From the NCBI RefSeq assembly GCF_900455735.1, contig NZ_UAUI01000004.1:124001-188000 (forward strand): a stretch of 64,000 nt of DNA, read 5' to 3'. This document shows, piece by piece, positions 52,824 through 62,739 of the stretch; position 1 is the stretch's first letter; each line of letters starts with the position of its first letter. The stretch is from Rhodococcus wratislaviensis. Its GTDB lineage: Bacteria; Actinomycetota; Actinomycetes; Mycobacteriales; Mycobacteriaceae. The position numbers and the translations under genes were made by a program. The notes beneath the pieces were generated by a model. The model was not told the origin of the DNA. It did not search any database and was given only the letters and a program-made list of their open reading frames with translations.

Positions 52824-54379
52824 GCGTGTGCCTTCTCTCTGGTGTCGGTGGAGTCGCCACCGGCCGGTCCGTCGGGGAAGTCGGGCGCCGCGACGGGGTA
52901 GTGCGCGCGGACGACCTTGGCGACGAGGGGTGCGATGAGGAGCACTGCGATCACGATATAGACGATGATCGCGACGGGCTCGGTGAACAGGCTGCCCCAG
53001 TCACCGCCGCCGAGTTGCAGGCTCTGCCGCAGTTGCCGTTCGATGCGCGGTCCGAGGATGACGCCGATGATGAGCGGCAGCACCGGCAGCCCGAACCTCC
53101 GCATCATCAGCCCCATCAGCCCGAATGTCAGCAGCAGCGCGAGGTCGAGCCACTGGAGGTTGACGGCGAACGCGCCCAGCGCGGCGAAGAACAGGATGCC
53201 CGCGTAGAGGTAGGGGCGCGGCGTGCGGAGCAGTTTCGCCCACAGCGGTGCGAGCGGAAGGTTGAGCACCAGGAGCAGGAAGTTGCCGATGAACAGGCTC
53301 GCGATCAGCGTCCAGATCAGCAGCGGTTCCTTCTCGAACAGTGTCGGGCCCGGCTGGATCCCGTACGACACGAACGCCGTCAGCATGACCGCGGCCGTGG
53401 CGTTGGTCGGCAGGCCCAGCGACAGCATCGGCACGAGTGTGCCTGCCGCCGACGCGTTGTTGGCCGCCTCCGGCCCCGCGACACCTTCGATGGCGCCCTT
53501 GCCGAATTCGTCCTTGTGTTTCGACAGTCTCTTCTCGGTGATGTAGGAGAGGAAGGTGGGCAGTTCGGCGCCGCCTGCGGGTAGTGCGCCGAACGGGAAT
53601 CCGTACGCGGTACCCCGCAGCCACGGTTTCCACGAACGCTTCCAGTCGCTCTTGCCCATCCACGGCCTGCCGACGGGAATGACCTCGGCCGGCTTGCGGC
53701 GGAGGTGAGCGGCCACCCAGAGCGCCTCACCGAGTGCGAACACGGCGACCGCGACGACCACGATGTCGATCCCGTCGGACAGCTGCGGGATGCCGAACGT
53801 GGCACGCGGCTGGCCGGTGAGGAAGTCGATGCCGACCAACCCGATCGCGAGACCGAGCAGCAGGGAGATGCATCCGCGGAGCTTCGAGGTTCCGAGGACG
53901 GCCGTAACGGCCACGAGCGCGAGCAGCATGATCGCGAGGTAGGACGGGGCGCCGAGAGTAACCGCGAAACTCGACACCATGGGCGCGAACAGCACCAGGA
54001 GCATCGTGCCGATCGACCCGGCGACGAACGACCCGATCGCGGCGGTCGCCAGGGCCTGCGCGGCCCTGCCTGCTTTCGCCATCTTGTTGCCCTCGATCGC
54101 CGTGATCACCGACGACGACTCCCCCGGTGTGTTCAGCAGGATCGACGTCGTCGACCCGCCGTACATGCCGCCGTAGTAGATGCCGGCGAACATGATGAAC
54201 GCGGCGCTCGGGCTGACGTTGTAGGTGACGGGAAGCAGGAGGGCCACGGTCATGGCCGGTCCGATGCCCGGTAGAACGCCGACCGCCGTGCCGAGGAGGA
54301 CGCCGATGCACGCGTACAGCAGATTCATGGGGGTGGCTGCTTGCTCGAACCCCTGCAGCAGCCAGTTCAGATTGTCCAT
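52820..54379 (-). CDS. tctA: Tripartite tricarboxylate transporter large membrane subunit
   Basis: 519 residues with about 12 helices: [73 protein letters not shown]. The G-V-L-P-G-I-G-P and [11 protein letters not shown] motifs identify TctA. It forms the channel partner of TctB and takes solute from TctC. ATG at 54379, one base after the tctB stop. Confidence 0.96.
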   Translation of the reverse strand: MDNLNWLLQGFEQAATPMNLLYACIGVLLGTAVGVLPGIGPAMTVALLLPVTYNVSPSAAFIMFAGIYYGGMYGGSTTSILLNTPGESSSVITAIEGNKMAKAGRAAQALATAAIGSFVAGSIGTMLLVLFAPMVSSFAVTLGAPSYLAIMLLALVAVTAVLGTSKLRGCISLLLGLAIGLVGIDFLTGQPRATFGIPQLSDGIDIVVVAVAVFALGEALWVAAHLRRKPAEVIPVGRPWMGKSDWKRSWKPWLRGTAYGFPFGALPAGGAELPTFLSYITEKRLSKHKDEFGKGAIEGVAGPEAANNASAAGTLVPMLSLGLPTNATAAVMLTAFVSYGIQPGPTLFEKEPLLIWTLIASLFIGNFLLLVLNLPLAPLWAKLLRTPRPYLYAGILFFAALGAFAVNLQWLDLALLLTFGLMGLMMRRFGLPVLPLIIGVILGPRIERQLRQSLQLGGGDWGSLFTEPVAIIVYIVIAVLLIAPLVAKVVRAHYPVAAPDFPDGPAGGDSTDTREKAHA

Positions 54380-54380
54380 G

Positions 54381-54920
54381 TCAGAGAATTCCGTCCAGAA
54401 TGCCTGCGGGCAGCGGCATTCCGAGCCCGACGTAGAACGCGTAGAAGCTGCCGAATCCGAGCACGGCCCCGATGGCGATGTTCCGCACCCAGTGCCGGCT
54501 ACCCAGAATGGTTGCGGCCCCGGCGAACAGGACGGTGCCGATGATCGCCCAGCCCAGGAAGTCGACGAGCGCGATGGTCACCACGAACAACCCGACGAGC
54601 AGGCCCACCGTCTTCCAGTCGCCCGGGGACTCCGGATCGACGTCCTCGCCGCTGTCGGCTTCCCCGGTGGAGCCCCGCAGGATCGCGACGGCGAGCACCA
54701 CGGAGAAGACCAGCAATCCCCCGCCGATGACGAGCGGGAACAGCCGCGGGCCCACTGGGTCGACCTTCGCGAAACCGTCGCTGAGCGACAGTGCGTCGAC
54801 GACGAGGAACACCCCGATCACGGCCATCACCGCGCAGACGACGAACTGTGCGTAGTCCCGCCGCTTCGGTGCCGGGGCCGTGTCCGCGGAGACGGCCGAC
54901 GGTTCTGCGGGCGCGGTCAT
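54381..54920 (-). CDS. tctB: Tripartite tricarboxylate transporter small membrane subunit
   Basis: 179 residues with four helices: [21 protein letters not shown], then [27 protein letters not shown], then [32 protein letters not shown] and [27 protein letters not shown] at 54920 overlaps the tctC stop (ATGA). Confidence 0.93.
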   Translation of the reverse strand: MTAPAEPSAVSADTAPAPKRRDYAQFVVCAVMAVIGVFLVVDALSLSDGFAKVDPVGPRLFPLVIGGGLLVFSVVLAVAILRGSTGEADSGEDVDPESPGDWKTVGLLVGLFVVTIALVDFLGWAIIGTVLFAGAATILGSRHWVRNIAIGAVLGFGSFYAFYVGLGMPLPAGILDGIL

Positions 54921-55906
54921 GTCAGCCCCAATTCGGCCAGGGTGGACGAGACCCGCTCGTCCTGGTCCCGGAGGAACTGCTCGAACTCCGGTCCCGTCGT
55001 GAAGGCGTCACTCCAACCGTTCTTCACCAGGGCCTCCTTCCATTCCGGTGTGTCGTGCAACTTTTCGAGCGCCTCGACCATGTCGGCCTTTGCGCCGTCG
55101 GACAGTCCGGGCGGCGCCAGGATTCCCCGCCAGTTGGTGAAGGTCAGGTCCACGCCGGCCTCCGTGAGCGTCGGCGCGTCGATTCCTTCGACCCGCTCGT
55201 TCCCCGACACCGCGAGGACCCGGACCTGGCCGGCCTCGATCTGGTCTACGTACTCGCCGAGTCCCGACGTGCCTGCGGTGATCTTCTGGCCGAGAAGGGC
55301 CGTCAGCAGGTCGCCGCCGCCGTCGTAGGACACGTAGTTCACCGCGTTCGGGTCCACTCCGACCGCGCGCGCCGTCTCCATCGGGAACAGGTGGTCGGGA
55401 CCGCCGGGCGAGGAACCGCCGCCGATTGTGATCGACGCCGGGTCGGCGCGCCATGCGGCCACGAAGTCGTCGATGGTCTGCAACGGTGAATCCGCGGGCA
55501 CGAGGATGCCCTCCTGCTCCTCGACCACCTTCGCCAGCGCGGTGGCCTCGGAGACGCGTGCGGTGGATCCGTTGGTGTAGCCGGCGCCGACGACGCCCAG
55601 GCCCATCATCATCATGAGGTCGTCGTTGCCGGCCTCGTTCATCAGCCTGGCCATGGCGACCGTTCCACCTGCGCCGATCACGTTGAAGACCTCGACGCGG
55701 CCGGTGATGCCCTCGTCTTCCATGATCTTCACCGCGGTCCGCGCCGTGAGGTCGTAGCCGCCGCCCGGACTGTTCGGAACCATCATCCGCACCCTGTGCA
55801 GGCCCTCGTCCTCGCCGCGGGTGACCCCGCAGCCGGCCACGAGGAGGCCTACGAGCGCGAGCAGGAGCAGCGCGCGTACCCTGCTCCCGCTACCTGTTCT
55901 CGACAT
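54917..55906 (-). CDS. tctC: TctC-family solute-binding lipoprotein
   Basis: 329 residues. Signal peptide with lipobox LLVAGC (lipidated Cys at 26), then VRMMVPNSPGGGYDLTARTAVKIMEDEGITGRVEVFNVIGAGG, the TctC/BugA opening with P-x-x-P-G-G-x-x-D. Central ASITIGGGSSPGGPDHLFPM and LGEYVDQIEAGQVRVLAVSGNERV follow. Binds a carboxylate such as citrate and hands it to TctBA. ATG at 55906; first gene of tctCBA-usp. Confidence 0.93.
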   Translation of the reverse strand: MSRTGSGSRVRALLLLALVGLLVAGCGVTRGEDEGLHRVRMMVPNSPGGGYDLTARTAVKIMEDEGITGRVEVFNVIGAGGTVAMARLMNEAGNDDLMMMMGLGVVGAGYTNGSTARVSEATALAKVVEEQEGILVPADSPLQTIDDFVAAWRADPASITIGGGSSPGGPDHLFPMETARAVGVDPNAVNYVSYDGGGDLLTALLGQKITAGTSGLGEYVDQIEAGQVRVLAVSGNERVEGIDAPTLTEAGVDLTFTNWRGILAPPGLSDGAKADMVEALEKLHDTPEWKEALVKNGWSDAFTTGPEFEQFLRDQDERVSSTLAELGLT

Positions 55907-55973
55907 CGTTCCTCATTTCGCCATGAATGTGATCTTCCGCAATACTGAACCTCAGGGGTGATGCACGTCACCT

Positions 55974-57590
55974 ATGCGAACGAAACGGAACTTAAGTTCA
56001 TTGTGGTCACCACTTCATCCCCGCGTGCGTAGCCTCGCGGGCCAGGTCCTGCTCCTCCAGCTCGTCGTCGTCGGCGTCGTGCTGCTCGCGGTGGCCGCCG
56101 TGTCGGTCCACCAGTCGACCGTGGAGTTCCGCGACCTCCAGGGGCAGCGCATGATCGCGGTGGCCGAGAACGTGGCGTCGACGCCGGTGGTGCGCGACCA
56201 GCTGTCGGACCGCTCGGTCGAGCGCGTGCTGGCCCCCGAAGTCGACCGTGCCGTCAACCTGTCGGGCGCCACACTCGCCGAGATCGTCGCGCCGAACGGG
56301 GCGGTGACCGTGTCGTCCGATCCGACACGACTCGGGGTGGCCGCGGAACTCGGTGCCAGCGACGTGATGACGGGGCGGGCCTGGTCGGGCGACGTGGACG
56401 TCGACGGACGCCGCGCCATCGTCGGGCACGTCCCGATCCTGTCCGCCACCGGGGACGTCCTCGCGGTCGTCACCGTCAGCGACGACTACCCGTCCGTCTG
56501 GGATCTGCTCAGCAGCGCGGGGGCTCGCCTGCTCCTGTATCTCGGAATCGGTGCCGGTCTCGGGCTTCTCGGCTCGTGGCTGCTCTCGCGCCGGATCAAG
56601 ACCCACACCCGTGGACTCGAAATCGCCGAGATCGCAAGCCTTGCCGACCATCGCGAGGCCCTGTTGCACAGCATCCGCGAGGGTGTGGTCGCGGTGAACC
56701 CGGACGGGGTGATCACCGTGCTCAACGACAGCGCCCAGGAACTGCTCGACCTCACCGACGACGCCGTCGGCCGGCACGTCGACGACGTCGCGCTCGACCC
56801 CGCCGTCCGGCAATACCTCCTCAACGGGGAGGACGGCCGCGACGTGGTGCTGTCGACGTCGTCGCGCATGCTCGCGCTGAGCAGGCGCGCGGCCACCAGC
56901 CAGGGGCACAAGATCGGCACCGTCACCACGATGCGCGACAGCACCGAACTGGCATCCATGCAGAGCCAGCTGTCCTCGCACAAGAGTGTCACCGACACGC
57001 TGCGGGCGCAGACGCACGAGTTCGCCAACCAGCTGCACACGATCTCGGGCCTGACGCAGCTCGGTGACTACGACGCGGTCACCGACTTCGTCGGCACCCT
57101 CACCCGGCGCCGCGCCGAGATCAGTGACGCTGTCACGCAACGCATCTCCGACCCGGCCGTCGCCGCGTTGCTGATCGCGAAGACGTCGCTCGCCGCCGAG
57201 ACCGGGGTAGCGCTGACATTGGAACCCGACTCGCACCTGCACGCCCTCGACCCCGAACTCGCCACCGACGTCATCACCGTCCTCGGCAACCTCATCGACA
57301 ATGCCGTCGACGTGTCCGAGGGTGGCCGGGACGCGCGGATCTCGATCCGGATCACCGACGACGACGGCATCCTCATCGAGGTCGCCGATTCCGGCCCCGG
57401 AGTTCCCGAAACGATGCGGGAGGAGATCTTCTCGCGCGGGGTCACGTCGAAGCCGGGCACGCCCGGTGGCCGCGGAATCGGGCTCGCCCTGGTCCGTCTC
57501 GTCAGCTCCCAGCACGGCGGGTCCGCGGCCGTCTCGGACGCACCCGGCACCGGCGGTGCCTTGTTCACCGTCCACGTACCGCGTAGCTAG
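55974..57590 (+). CDS. CitA/DcuS-family sensor histidine kinase
   Basis: 538 residues. TM1 (~23-44), an extracytoplasmic PAS-like (PDC) sensor (~45-180; RMIAVAENVASTPVVRDQLSD, AIVGHVPILSATGDVLAVVTVSDDY), TM2 (~184-204), a cytosolic PAS (~225-320), then the H-box QTHEFANQLHTISGL with His at 348, and an ATPase domain (NLIDNAVDV, DSGPGV, GRGIGLALV). This is the CitA/DctB/DcuS plan for sensing external carboxylates. ATG at 55974; diverges from tctC by 67 bases containing the inverted pair GGTGA/TCACC at 55957-55972. Confidence 0.95.
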   Translation: MRTKRNLSSLWSPLHPRVRSLAGQVLLLQLVVVGVVLLAVAAVSVHQSTVEFRDLQGQRMIAVAENVASTPVVRDQLSDRSVERVLAPEVDRAVNLSGATLAEIVAPNGAVTVSSDPTRLGVAAELGASDVMTGRAWSGDVDVDGRRAIVGHVPILSATGDVLAVVTVSDDYPSVWDLLSSAGARLLLYLGIGAGLGLLGSWLLSRRIKTHTRGLEIAEIASLADHREALLHSIREGVVAVNPDGVITVLNDSAQELLDLTDDAVGRHVDDVALDPAVRQYLLNGEDGRDVVLSTSSRMLALSRRAATSQGHKIGTVTTMRDSTELASMQSQLSSHKSVTDTLRAQTHEFANQLHTISGLTQLGDYDAVTDFVGTLTRRRAEISDAVTQRISDPAVAALLIAKTSLAAETGVALTLEPDSHLHALDPELATDVITVLGNLIDNAVDVSEGGRDARISIRITDDDGILIEVADSGPGVPETMREEIFSRGVTSKPGTPGGRGIGLALVRLVSSQHGGSAAVSDAPGTGGALFTVHVPRS

Positions 57591-57620
57591 ACTCTCCGAT
57601 CATGACGGGACGGCGTGGCG

Positions 57621-58295
57621 ATGTATGAGGTCCTGGTCGTCGACGACGACTTCATGGTCGCGGAGATCCACCGCCGATTCGTCGACAAGACACCGGGGTT
57701 CACCACCGTCGGCGTGGCGCGGACCGCCGCCGAGGCCCTCGAATCGGTGCGCACCGCACACCCCGACCTCGTGCTCCTCGACGTGTACCTGCCGGACATG
57801 TCCGGCCTCGACGTCCTGCAACGACTGCGCGCGGAGGGCAACGCCGTCGGCGTCATCATGATCACCGCCGCCCGGGAGATCGACACCGTCAGCCGCGCAC
57901 TGCACGGCGGCGCCTCCGATTATCTGGTCAAACCGTTCGACTACACGCAGCTGCAGGAGAAACTCGAGAACTTCCGGCGCCGTGCCCGCGCCCTCGAATC
58001 ACAGTCCGGCGCAGACCAATCCCTGATCGACTCCCTGTTCGGGGGCAAGGGCAAGAATCCGGAGCCGAGCCGGCTCCCGAAGGGGCTCAGCGCCGAAACC
58101 GGGCGCCTGGTGCTCGACATCCTGCGGTCGAAGGGCGAGCTGTCGTCGACCGAATGCGCCGAACTCGCCGGACTGTCCCGGGTCAGCGTGCGCCGTTACC
58201 TCGAGCACTACCTGTCCGAGGGTCTGCTGGAGGTCCGGCTCGAGTACGGGGGCGCCGGCAGGCCCGTCCGCCGCTACCGGCCCGCGCCACGCTGA
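57621..58295 (+). CDS. CitB/DcuR-family response regulator
   Basis: 224 residues. Receiver domain MYEVLVVDDDFMVAEIHRRF with phosphoacceptor Asp 54 in LVLLDVYLPDMSG, Thr/Lys switch residues (MITAAR, LVKPF), then a C-terminal HTH (ETGRLVLDILRSKGELSSTECAELAGLSRVSVRRYLEHYLSEGLLEV). This is the CitB/DcuR class that pairs with CitA-type kinases. I chose ATG at 57621 because GGGACGG lies eight bases upstream; GTG at 57615 is also possible. It likely controls tctCBA. Confidence 0.95.
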   Translation: MYEVLVVDDDFMVAEIHRRFVDKTPGFTTVGVARTAAEALESVRTAHPDLVLLDVYLPDMSGLDVLQRLRAEGNAVGVIMITAAREIDTVSRALHGGASDYLVKPFDYTQLQEKLENFRRRARALESQSGADQSLIDSLFGGKGKNPEPSRLPKGLSAETGRLVLDILRSKGELSSTECAELAGLSRVSVRRYLEHYLSEGLLEVRLEYGGAGRPVRRYRPAPR

Positions 58296-58304
58296 CACGG
58301 TCGG

Positions 58305-59072
58305 TCAGGATCGGGTGCAGGCGCCGGCGAGGGCGAACGGTGTCGAGTCGCCGGCACCGCGGCGCTCCGCGCGGTCCAGCAGCGCGAGCGTTCCGGAACC
58401 GAACGTCGGCGAGTAGGACACCGAATCGGTGCACCCGCCGTGGTCGAGGCCGCCGACGAGCGCGACGACCCGCGAACCCGTGACCCACGGACCGCCGCTC
58501 GTTCCCTCGCCGAGACCGTCGCAGATCACCGTGGGATAGCTGTCCGTCGACGTGGTCGCGGCGGTGCACGACACCGGACCGTCGGCAAGGGTCGGGTAGC
58601 CGGTCACGGCCACGGTGGTCGCGGGTTCCGGCGCGGACGCCAACTCGAATCCCCCACCGACCACCGATTCGACGGACGCCGGCACGGTGGTTCCGCTCGG
58701 GGCCACCCGGAGCACGGCGTAGTCGTGCTGCGGGTCCTGCGACTCCAGCCAGGCGGGGTCGACATAGATCTGGGACATCGTCCACAGTCCGAACGGGGCC
58801 ACGCCGCGATCGAATCCGGGCGCGAACGACAGCGCGCCCCCGGACCCCGCGATGCAGTGGGCGGCGGTGAGGACGAGGTCGCCGTCCGCGCTGTCCAGAA
58901 CCGATCCGGTGCAGACGTGGATGGGCGTGCCGGCCAGGAACAGCGGACCGACGCGAGGATCCGGTGCCGCGGGCGCAGGCGCGGCGACGGCCGATCCCCC
59001 GGCTACGCAGGCAGCGAGGAGCAGGCCCACCGCGGCTGCCCCCGTGACGGACGTGCGGGAGGGCGTGACCAC
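58305..59072 (-). CDS. Secreted trypsin-like serine protease
   Basis: 255 residues. Signal sequence SVTGAAAVGLLLAACVAGGSAVAAP ends either at a lipobox (LAAC) or after AVA-A; both are possible. Catalytic triad: LTAAHC (His), HDYAVLRV (Asp), GTSGGPWV (Ser). Extra cysteines (VCTGSVLD, VSCTAA, VICDG, GGCTDS) suggest disulfides. GTG at 59072. It converges with the response regulator, ten bases between stops. Confidence 0.88.
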   Translation of the reverse strand: MVTPSRTSVTGAAAVGLLLAACVAGGSAVAAPAPAAPDPRVGPLFLAGTPIHVCTGSVLDSADGDLVLTAAHCIAGSGGALSFAPGFDRGVAPFGLWTMSQIYVDPAWLESQDPQHDYAVLRVAPSGTTVPASVESVVGGGFELASAPEPATTVAVTGYPTLADGPVSCTAATTSTDSYPTVICDGLGEGTSGGPWVTGSRVVALVGGLDHGGCTDSVSYSPTFGSGTLALLDRAERRGAGDSTPFALAGACTRS

Positions 59073-59133
59073 AGGACCATCATGCGCCGCTCGTCGCGCG
59101 AAGGCAGGCCGAATCCTGCGACCGGCCGCCGGG

Positions 59134-59505
59134 TCAGCTGCGTGGCGGAAGCTGCTGCAGCGCCCACTCGTTGCCGTCGGGGTCGGCGAAGTACACGAAG
59201 CGCCCCCACGCGAGGTCCTGAACCTCGCTGACCGGAACGCCGCGGGCCGACAGCTCGGCGTGGGCGGCATCGGCGTCGTCGATGACGATCTGCAACCCGT
59301 GCACCGAGCCGGGCGGGGTGTCGACGAGGCCCTCGCCGACGGCGATCGAGCACGCCGAACCGGGCGGTGTGAGCTGGACGAAACGCACGTTCTCGTTTAC
59401 GCGGTGGTCGTAGTCGACGACGAAGCCGACCTGGTCGGCGTAGAACGCCTTGGCCCGGTCCACGTCGGACACCGGCAGAATGATCAGCTCGATTTTGTAG
59501 TCCAT
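59134..59505 (-). CDS. VOC-superfamily protein
   Basis: 123 residues: YKIELIILPVSDVDRAKAFYADQVGFVVDYDHRVNENVRFVQLTPPGSACSI, then GLQIVIDDADAAHAELSARGVPVSEVQDLAWGRFVYFADPDGNEWALQQL. Standard single-domain glyoxalase/bleomycin-resistance-like fold. ATG at 59505. Possibly cotranscribed with the protease. Substrate unknown. Confidence 0.9.
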   Translation of the reverse strand: MDYKIELIILPVSDVDRAKAFYADQVGFVVDYDHRVNENVRFVQLTPPGSACSIAVGEGLVDTPPGSVHGLQIVIDDADAAHAELSARGVPVSEVQDLAWGRFVYFADPDGNEWALQQLPPRS

Positions 59506-59549
59506 GACCGGATGCTATAGACGGCGTCCGACAACCGGGCCGAAACCGT

Positions 59550-61073
59550 TCACGCCTGTTGCGCGGCCTTCTCGGCGGCCTGCGCCTGCGCGACCTGTTG
59601 CGGGGTGAAGCGGATGAACATCGCGGCCAGTCCCGCGATGAGGGCGCAGCCGGCGCTGCCGACGAGGGCGAAGGTGTACCCGTTGCCGAGCGCCTCGAGT
59701 TGCGTCGGATTCATGTCGGCGACCTTGCCGGAGATGCCGCCGAGGGACAACGTCCGCGAGGTGGCCATCGCCCCGATGACGGCCAGGGCGAGGGGTCCGC
59801 CGAGGGTCTGCGCCACCTGGGCGATGGCGGCGAGCGGACCGATCTCCGTCTCGGACACTCCGGCGATGGCGCACAGCGGGAGCGGGACGACGGCGAGTCC
59901 GACACCGAATCCGATCCCGATGACCGGCACGAACAGGTTGCCGAGGTAGGTGGCGGAACTGTCGAGGGTCGAGCCGTAGAGCAGCCCGACCACCATGATC
60001 GCGGCGCCGGCGACCACGAGCCATCGGGGCTGGATCCGCACGGCGAGCTTGGACGCCACCGCGGCCGCGCCGCCGAGGCCGAACGCGAACGGGATGAACG
60101 CAAGGCCCGCCTCGAGGGGGCTGTAACCGAGAATGTCCTGGACGAACAACGCGACGAAGGCGGCGACCGTGAACATGACGGCACCGGCGAAGAAGATCGC
60201 GACGAGCGTCGCCACCCGGTTCTTGTCGCGGAACAGGGAGAACGGCAGCAGCGGGTTGTCGGCGGTCCGTTCGACGTACAGGAATGCGCAGAACAGCAGT
60301 AAACCGACGACGAGCGCGCCGATCACGTACGGACTCCCCCAGCCGAGTTCCGGACCCTCGGTGAGCGCGAACACGACGCCAGTCGCCGCGACGGTGGCGA
60401 GAACCGCACCGGGAACGTCGAGAGCCAGGCGCTCGCCCGCGGTCTCCTTCAACGCCACGAACGCGCACCCCACGATGACGACACCGATGGGGACGTTGAT
60501 GAGGAAGATCAGGCGCCAGGACACCTCGGTGAGGGCGCCGCCGATGATCAGACCCGCGATCGACCCGATGCCCGTCATGGCCGCGAAGATCGCGATGGCC
60601 TGGTTACGCGCAGGTCCGGCCGCGAACGTGGTCGCGACCAGGGCCAGCGCCGTCGGGGACGCCACCGCGGCGCCGACACCCTGCAGGAACCGGGCGGCGA
60701 TCAGCATGAACTCGCCCACCGCGAGACCGCACAGCAGCGAGGCGACGGTGAACAGGGCGACACCGCCGACGAACATCTTCTTCCGGCCGAATGCGTCGCC
60801 GAGCCGTCCGCCGAGGAGCATGAGGCCACCGAATGCCAGCGCGTAGGACGTCAGTACCCAGTTGCGGCCGCTGTCGCTGAGACCGAGATCGGCCTGCAGC
60901 GGCGCGAGCGCCAGGTTGGCGACGGTGCCGTCGAGGACCACCATCATCTGCAGCCCGCTCAGCACGATGATCGCAAGCCCCATCACACGGGTGGCGGCGG
61001 GCGGATTCGCCGTGGCTCTCGCCGCAGACTTGTTCGACGCTGATGCGCCTTCGGGCACTCGGGATTCAGACAC
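59550..61073 (-). CDS. efpA: EfpA-like DHA2 MFS exporter
   Basis: 507 residues with 14 helices: GLAIIVLSGLQMMVVLDGTVANLALAPLQADLGLSDSGRNWVLTSYALAFGG, motif A GGRLGDAFGRKKMFV, and motif C GSIAGLIIGGALTEVSWRLIFLINVPIG. M. tuberculosis has efpA at the same place (Rv2845c proS, Rv2846c efpA, Rv2847c cysG), although here other genes intervene before proS. EfpA is implicated in drug efflux and lipid export. GTG at 61073; it is 11 bases downstream of cysG. Confidence 0.85.
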   Translation of the reverse strand: MSESRVPEGASASNKSAARATANPPAATRVMGLAIIVLSGLQMMVVLDGTVANLALAPLQADLGLSDSGRNWVLTSYALAFGGLMLLGGRLGDAFGRKKMFVGGVALFTVASLLCGLAVGEFMLIAARFLQGVGAAVASPTALALVATTFAAGPARNQAIAIFAAMTGIGSIAGLIIGGALTEVSWRLIFLINVPIGVVIVGCAFVALKETAGERLALDVPGAVLATVAATGVVFALTEGPELGWGSPYVIGALVVGLLLFCAFLYVERTADNPLLPFSLFRDKNRVATLVAIFFAGAVMFTVAAFVALFVQDILGYSPLEAGLAFIPFAFGLGGAAAVASKLAVRIQPRWLVVAGAAIMVVGLLYGSTLDSSATYLGNLFVPVIGIGFGVGLAVVPLPLCAIAGVSETEIGPLAAIAQVAQTLGGPLALAVIGAMATSRTLSLGGISGKVADMNPTQLEALGNGYTFALVGSAGCALIAGLAAMFIRFTPQQVAQAQAAEKAAQQA

Positions 61074-61084
61074 GAGGGTTCACG

Positions 61085-62311
61085 TTACCCAGCGTCCACA
61101 GAAAACCCGGCCACCGGCCCGATGACCACGATGGCGGGCGGCCGGATCTGCTCTTCCTTCACCCGTGCGGCGACGGTCTGGAGATCGGCCCGCACGGTGC
61201 GCTGCGTGCGCAGCGTGCCCTCCTGGATGACCGTGACCGGGGTGTCCACCGGACGCCCACCCTCCATGAGGACCGTCGCGAACGCCTCGATGCGCTCGAC
61301 GGCCATCAGCAACACGATGGTGCCCTTCAACCGGGCCAGGGCCGACCAGTCGACGAGGGAATCCGGGTGGTCGGGGGCGACGTGACCGCTGACGACGACG
61401 AACTCGTGGGTGACGCCCCGGTGGGTGACGGGGATGCCGGCGGCCGACGGCACCGAGATGGCGCTGGTGATGCCGGGGACGACCGTGACGGGCACACCCG
61501 CCGCCGCGCACGCCTCGAGTTCCTCGTAGCCGCGCCCGAACACGTACGGGTCGCCGCCCTTGAGCCGCACCACGAACTTGCCTGCCTTCGCGCCGTCGAT
61601 GAGGGCGGCGTTGATCGCCTCCTGCGCCATCGCGCGGCCGTAGGGAATCTTCGCCGCGTCGATGACCTCGACGTCGGAGCCGAGTTCGGCGAGCAGTTCC
61701 GGCGGGGCGAGCCGGTCGGCGACCACCACGTCGGCCCGGGCCAGCAGTCGACGGCCGCGCACGGTGATGAGATCGGGGTCGCCGGGGCCGCCGCCCACCA
61801 GTGCGACACCGGCCGCCGGGTGGTCGGCGGTGTCGGCGACCGCACCGGATTGCAGGCCCTCGACGAGTGCGGTGCGCACTGCGGCGGACCGGCGGTGGTC
61901 GCCGCCCGCCAGCACGCCGATGCTCATCCCGTCGTAGCTCGCGCTCGCCGGTGTGACGGCGGTGCCGTAGCGGGCGTTGTCGGCGCGGACGCAGAAGACA
62001 CGACTGCGCTCCGCCTCGGCGACGATCGCCGCGTTGGTGTCCGGTTCGTCCGTGCACGCGATGGCGTACCAGGCGTCGGCGAGGTCGCCGTCCCGGTATT
62101 CGCGAAGTTCCAGTGTGATCTGTCCCGCGGTGGCCATTCCCTCGACCGCCGGCGTGACCGCGCGGCTGATCAGGTGCACCCGCGCACCCGACGCGATCAG
62201 GAGCCCGAGCCTGCGCTGTGCCACTGTTCCGCCACCGACCACGACCACACGACGATCGGCCAAATTGAGTCCGACCAGGTAGTTGGTCTCGTCTCCGGTG
62301 GCAGCAGTCAC
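61085..62311 (-). CDS. cysG: Siroheme synthase CysG (dehydrogenase/ferrochelatase plus SUMT)
   Basis: 408 residues. N-terminal precorrin-2 dehydrogenase/sirohydrochlorin ferrochelatase (YLVGLNLADRRVVVVGGGTVAQRRLGLLIASGARVHLIS) and C-terminal SAM uroporphyrinogen-III methyltransferase (VALVGGGPGDPDLITVRGRRLLARADVVVADRL, then KFVVRLKGGDPYVFGRGYEELEA, VVPGITSAISVPSAAGIPVTHR). GTG at 62311 with GGGGAGAG upstream. Makes siroheme for nitrite/sulfite reductases and precorrin-2 for cobalamin. Confidence 0.96.
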   Translation of the reverse strand: MTAATGDETNYLVGLNLADRRVVVVGGGTVAQRRLGLLIASGARVHLISRAVTPAVEGMATAGQITLELREYRDGDLADAWYAIACTDEPDTNAAIVAEAERSRVFCVRADNARYGTAVTPASASYDGMSIGVLAGGDHRRSAAVRTALVEGLQSGAVADTADHPAAGVALVGGGPGDPDLITVRGRRLLARADVVVADRLAPPELLAELGSDVEVIDAAKIPYGRAMAQEAINAALIDGAKAGKFVVRLKGGDPYVFGRGYEELEACAAAGVPVTVVPGITSAISVPSAAGIPVTHRGVTHEFVVVSGHVAPDHPDSLVDWSALARLKGTIVLLMAVERIEAFATVLMEGGRPVDTPVTVIQEGTLRTQRTVRADLQTVAARVKEEQIRPPAIVVIGPVAGFSVDAG

Positions 62312-62358
62312 GCGCTCTCCCCGTTTCTCCAGAAAATCCTGCACGTCTCGTCTCGAAC

Positions 62359-62739
62359 CTACGAAACTTTACGGGCTGCTGCGACGACGACGCCATTCGC
62401 GGACCACTTGGTCACGATCAGGGGCCCGCCGCCCGCGCCGAGCACCGCCGCCGCTTCCGCGACGCTCGGCGATCCCGTCGCCGCGTGCACCCGGTCCGAC
62501 GGGTTCGCCACCTCGACGGTGGCGAGTGCCCCCGCGGCGAATCCGCGGACGGGGACACCCAACGCCGCTGCCGCATCCCGGACAGCCGGGTCCGCTGCCT
62601 TGCGGTCGAGGGTGCACAGGCAGTCCAGCGTCGCGTCCGGACCCAGATTCGCGGACGTCAGCATCTGCCGGACGGCGGCGAGGATGTCCGCGCTGCCCGC
62701 TGCCGCGCGGAACCCGACGCCGACGCAGACGTCACCCAT
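62359..62739 (-). CDS. cobE: CobE/CbiG C-terminal-domain protein
   Basis: 126 residues: MGDVCVGVGFRAAAGSADILAAVRQMLTSANLGPDATLDCLCTLDRKAADPAVRDAAAALGVPVRGFAAGALATVEVANPSDRVHAATGSPSVAEAAAVLGAGGGPLIVTKW. This is the stand-alone CbiG C-domain (CobE), used in ring contraction of cobalamin biosynthesis. ATG at 62739 overlaps the end of cobB by eight bases. Confidence 0.88.
   Translation of the reverse strand: MGDVCVGVGFRAAAGSADILAAVRQMLTSANLGPDATLDCLCTLDRKAADPAVRDAAAALGVPVRGFAAGALATVEVANPSDRVHAATGSPSVAEAAAVLGAGGGPLIVTKWSANGVVVAAARKVS

Noticed and set aside
55957-55972. GGTGA/TCACC repeat as CitB-type operator
   Set aside because: Arms are only five bases and it adjoins the kinase start; too weak to list as a separate site.
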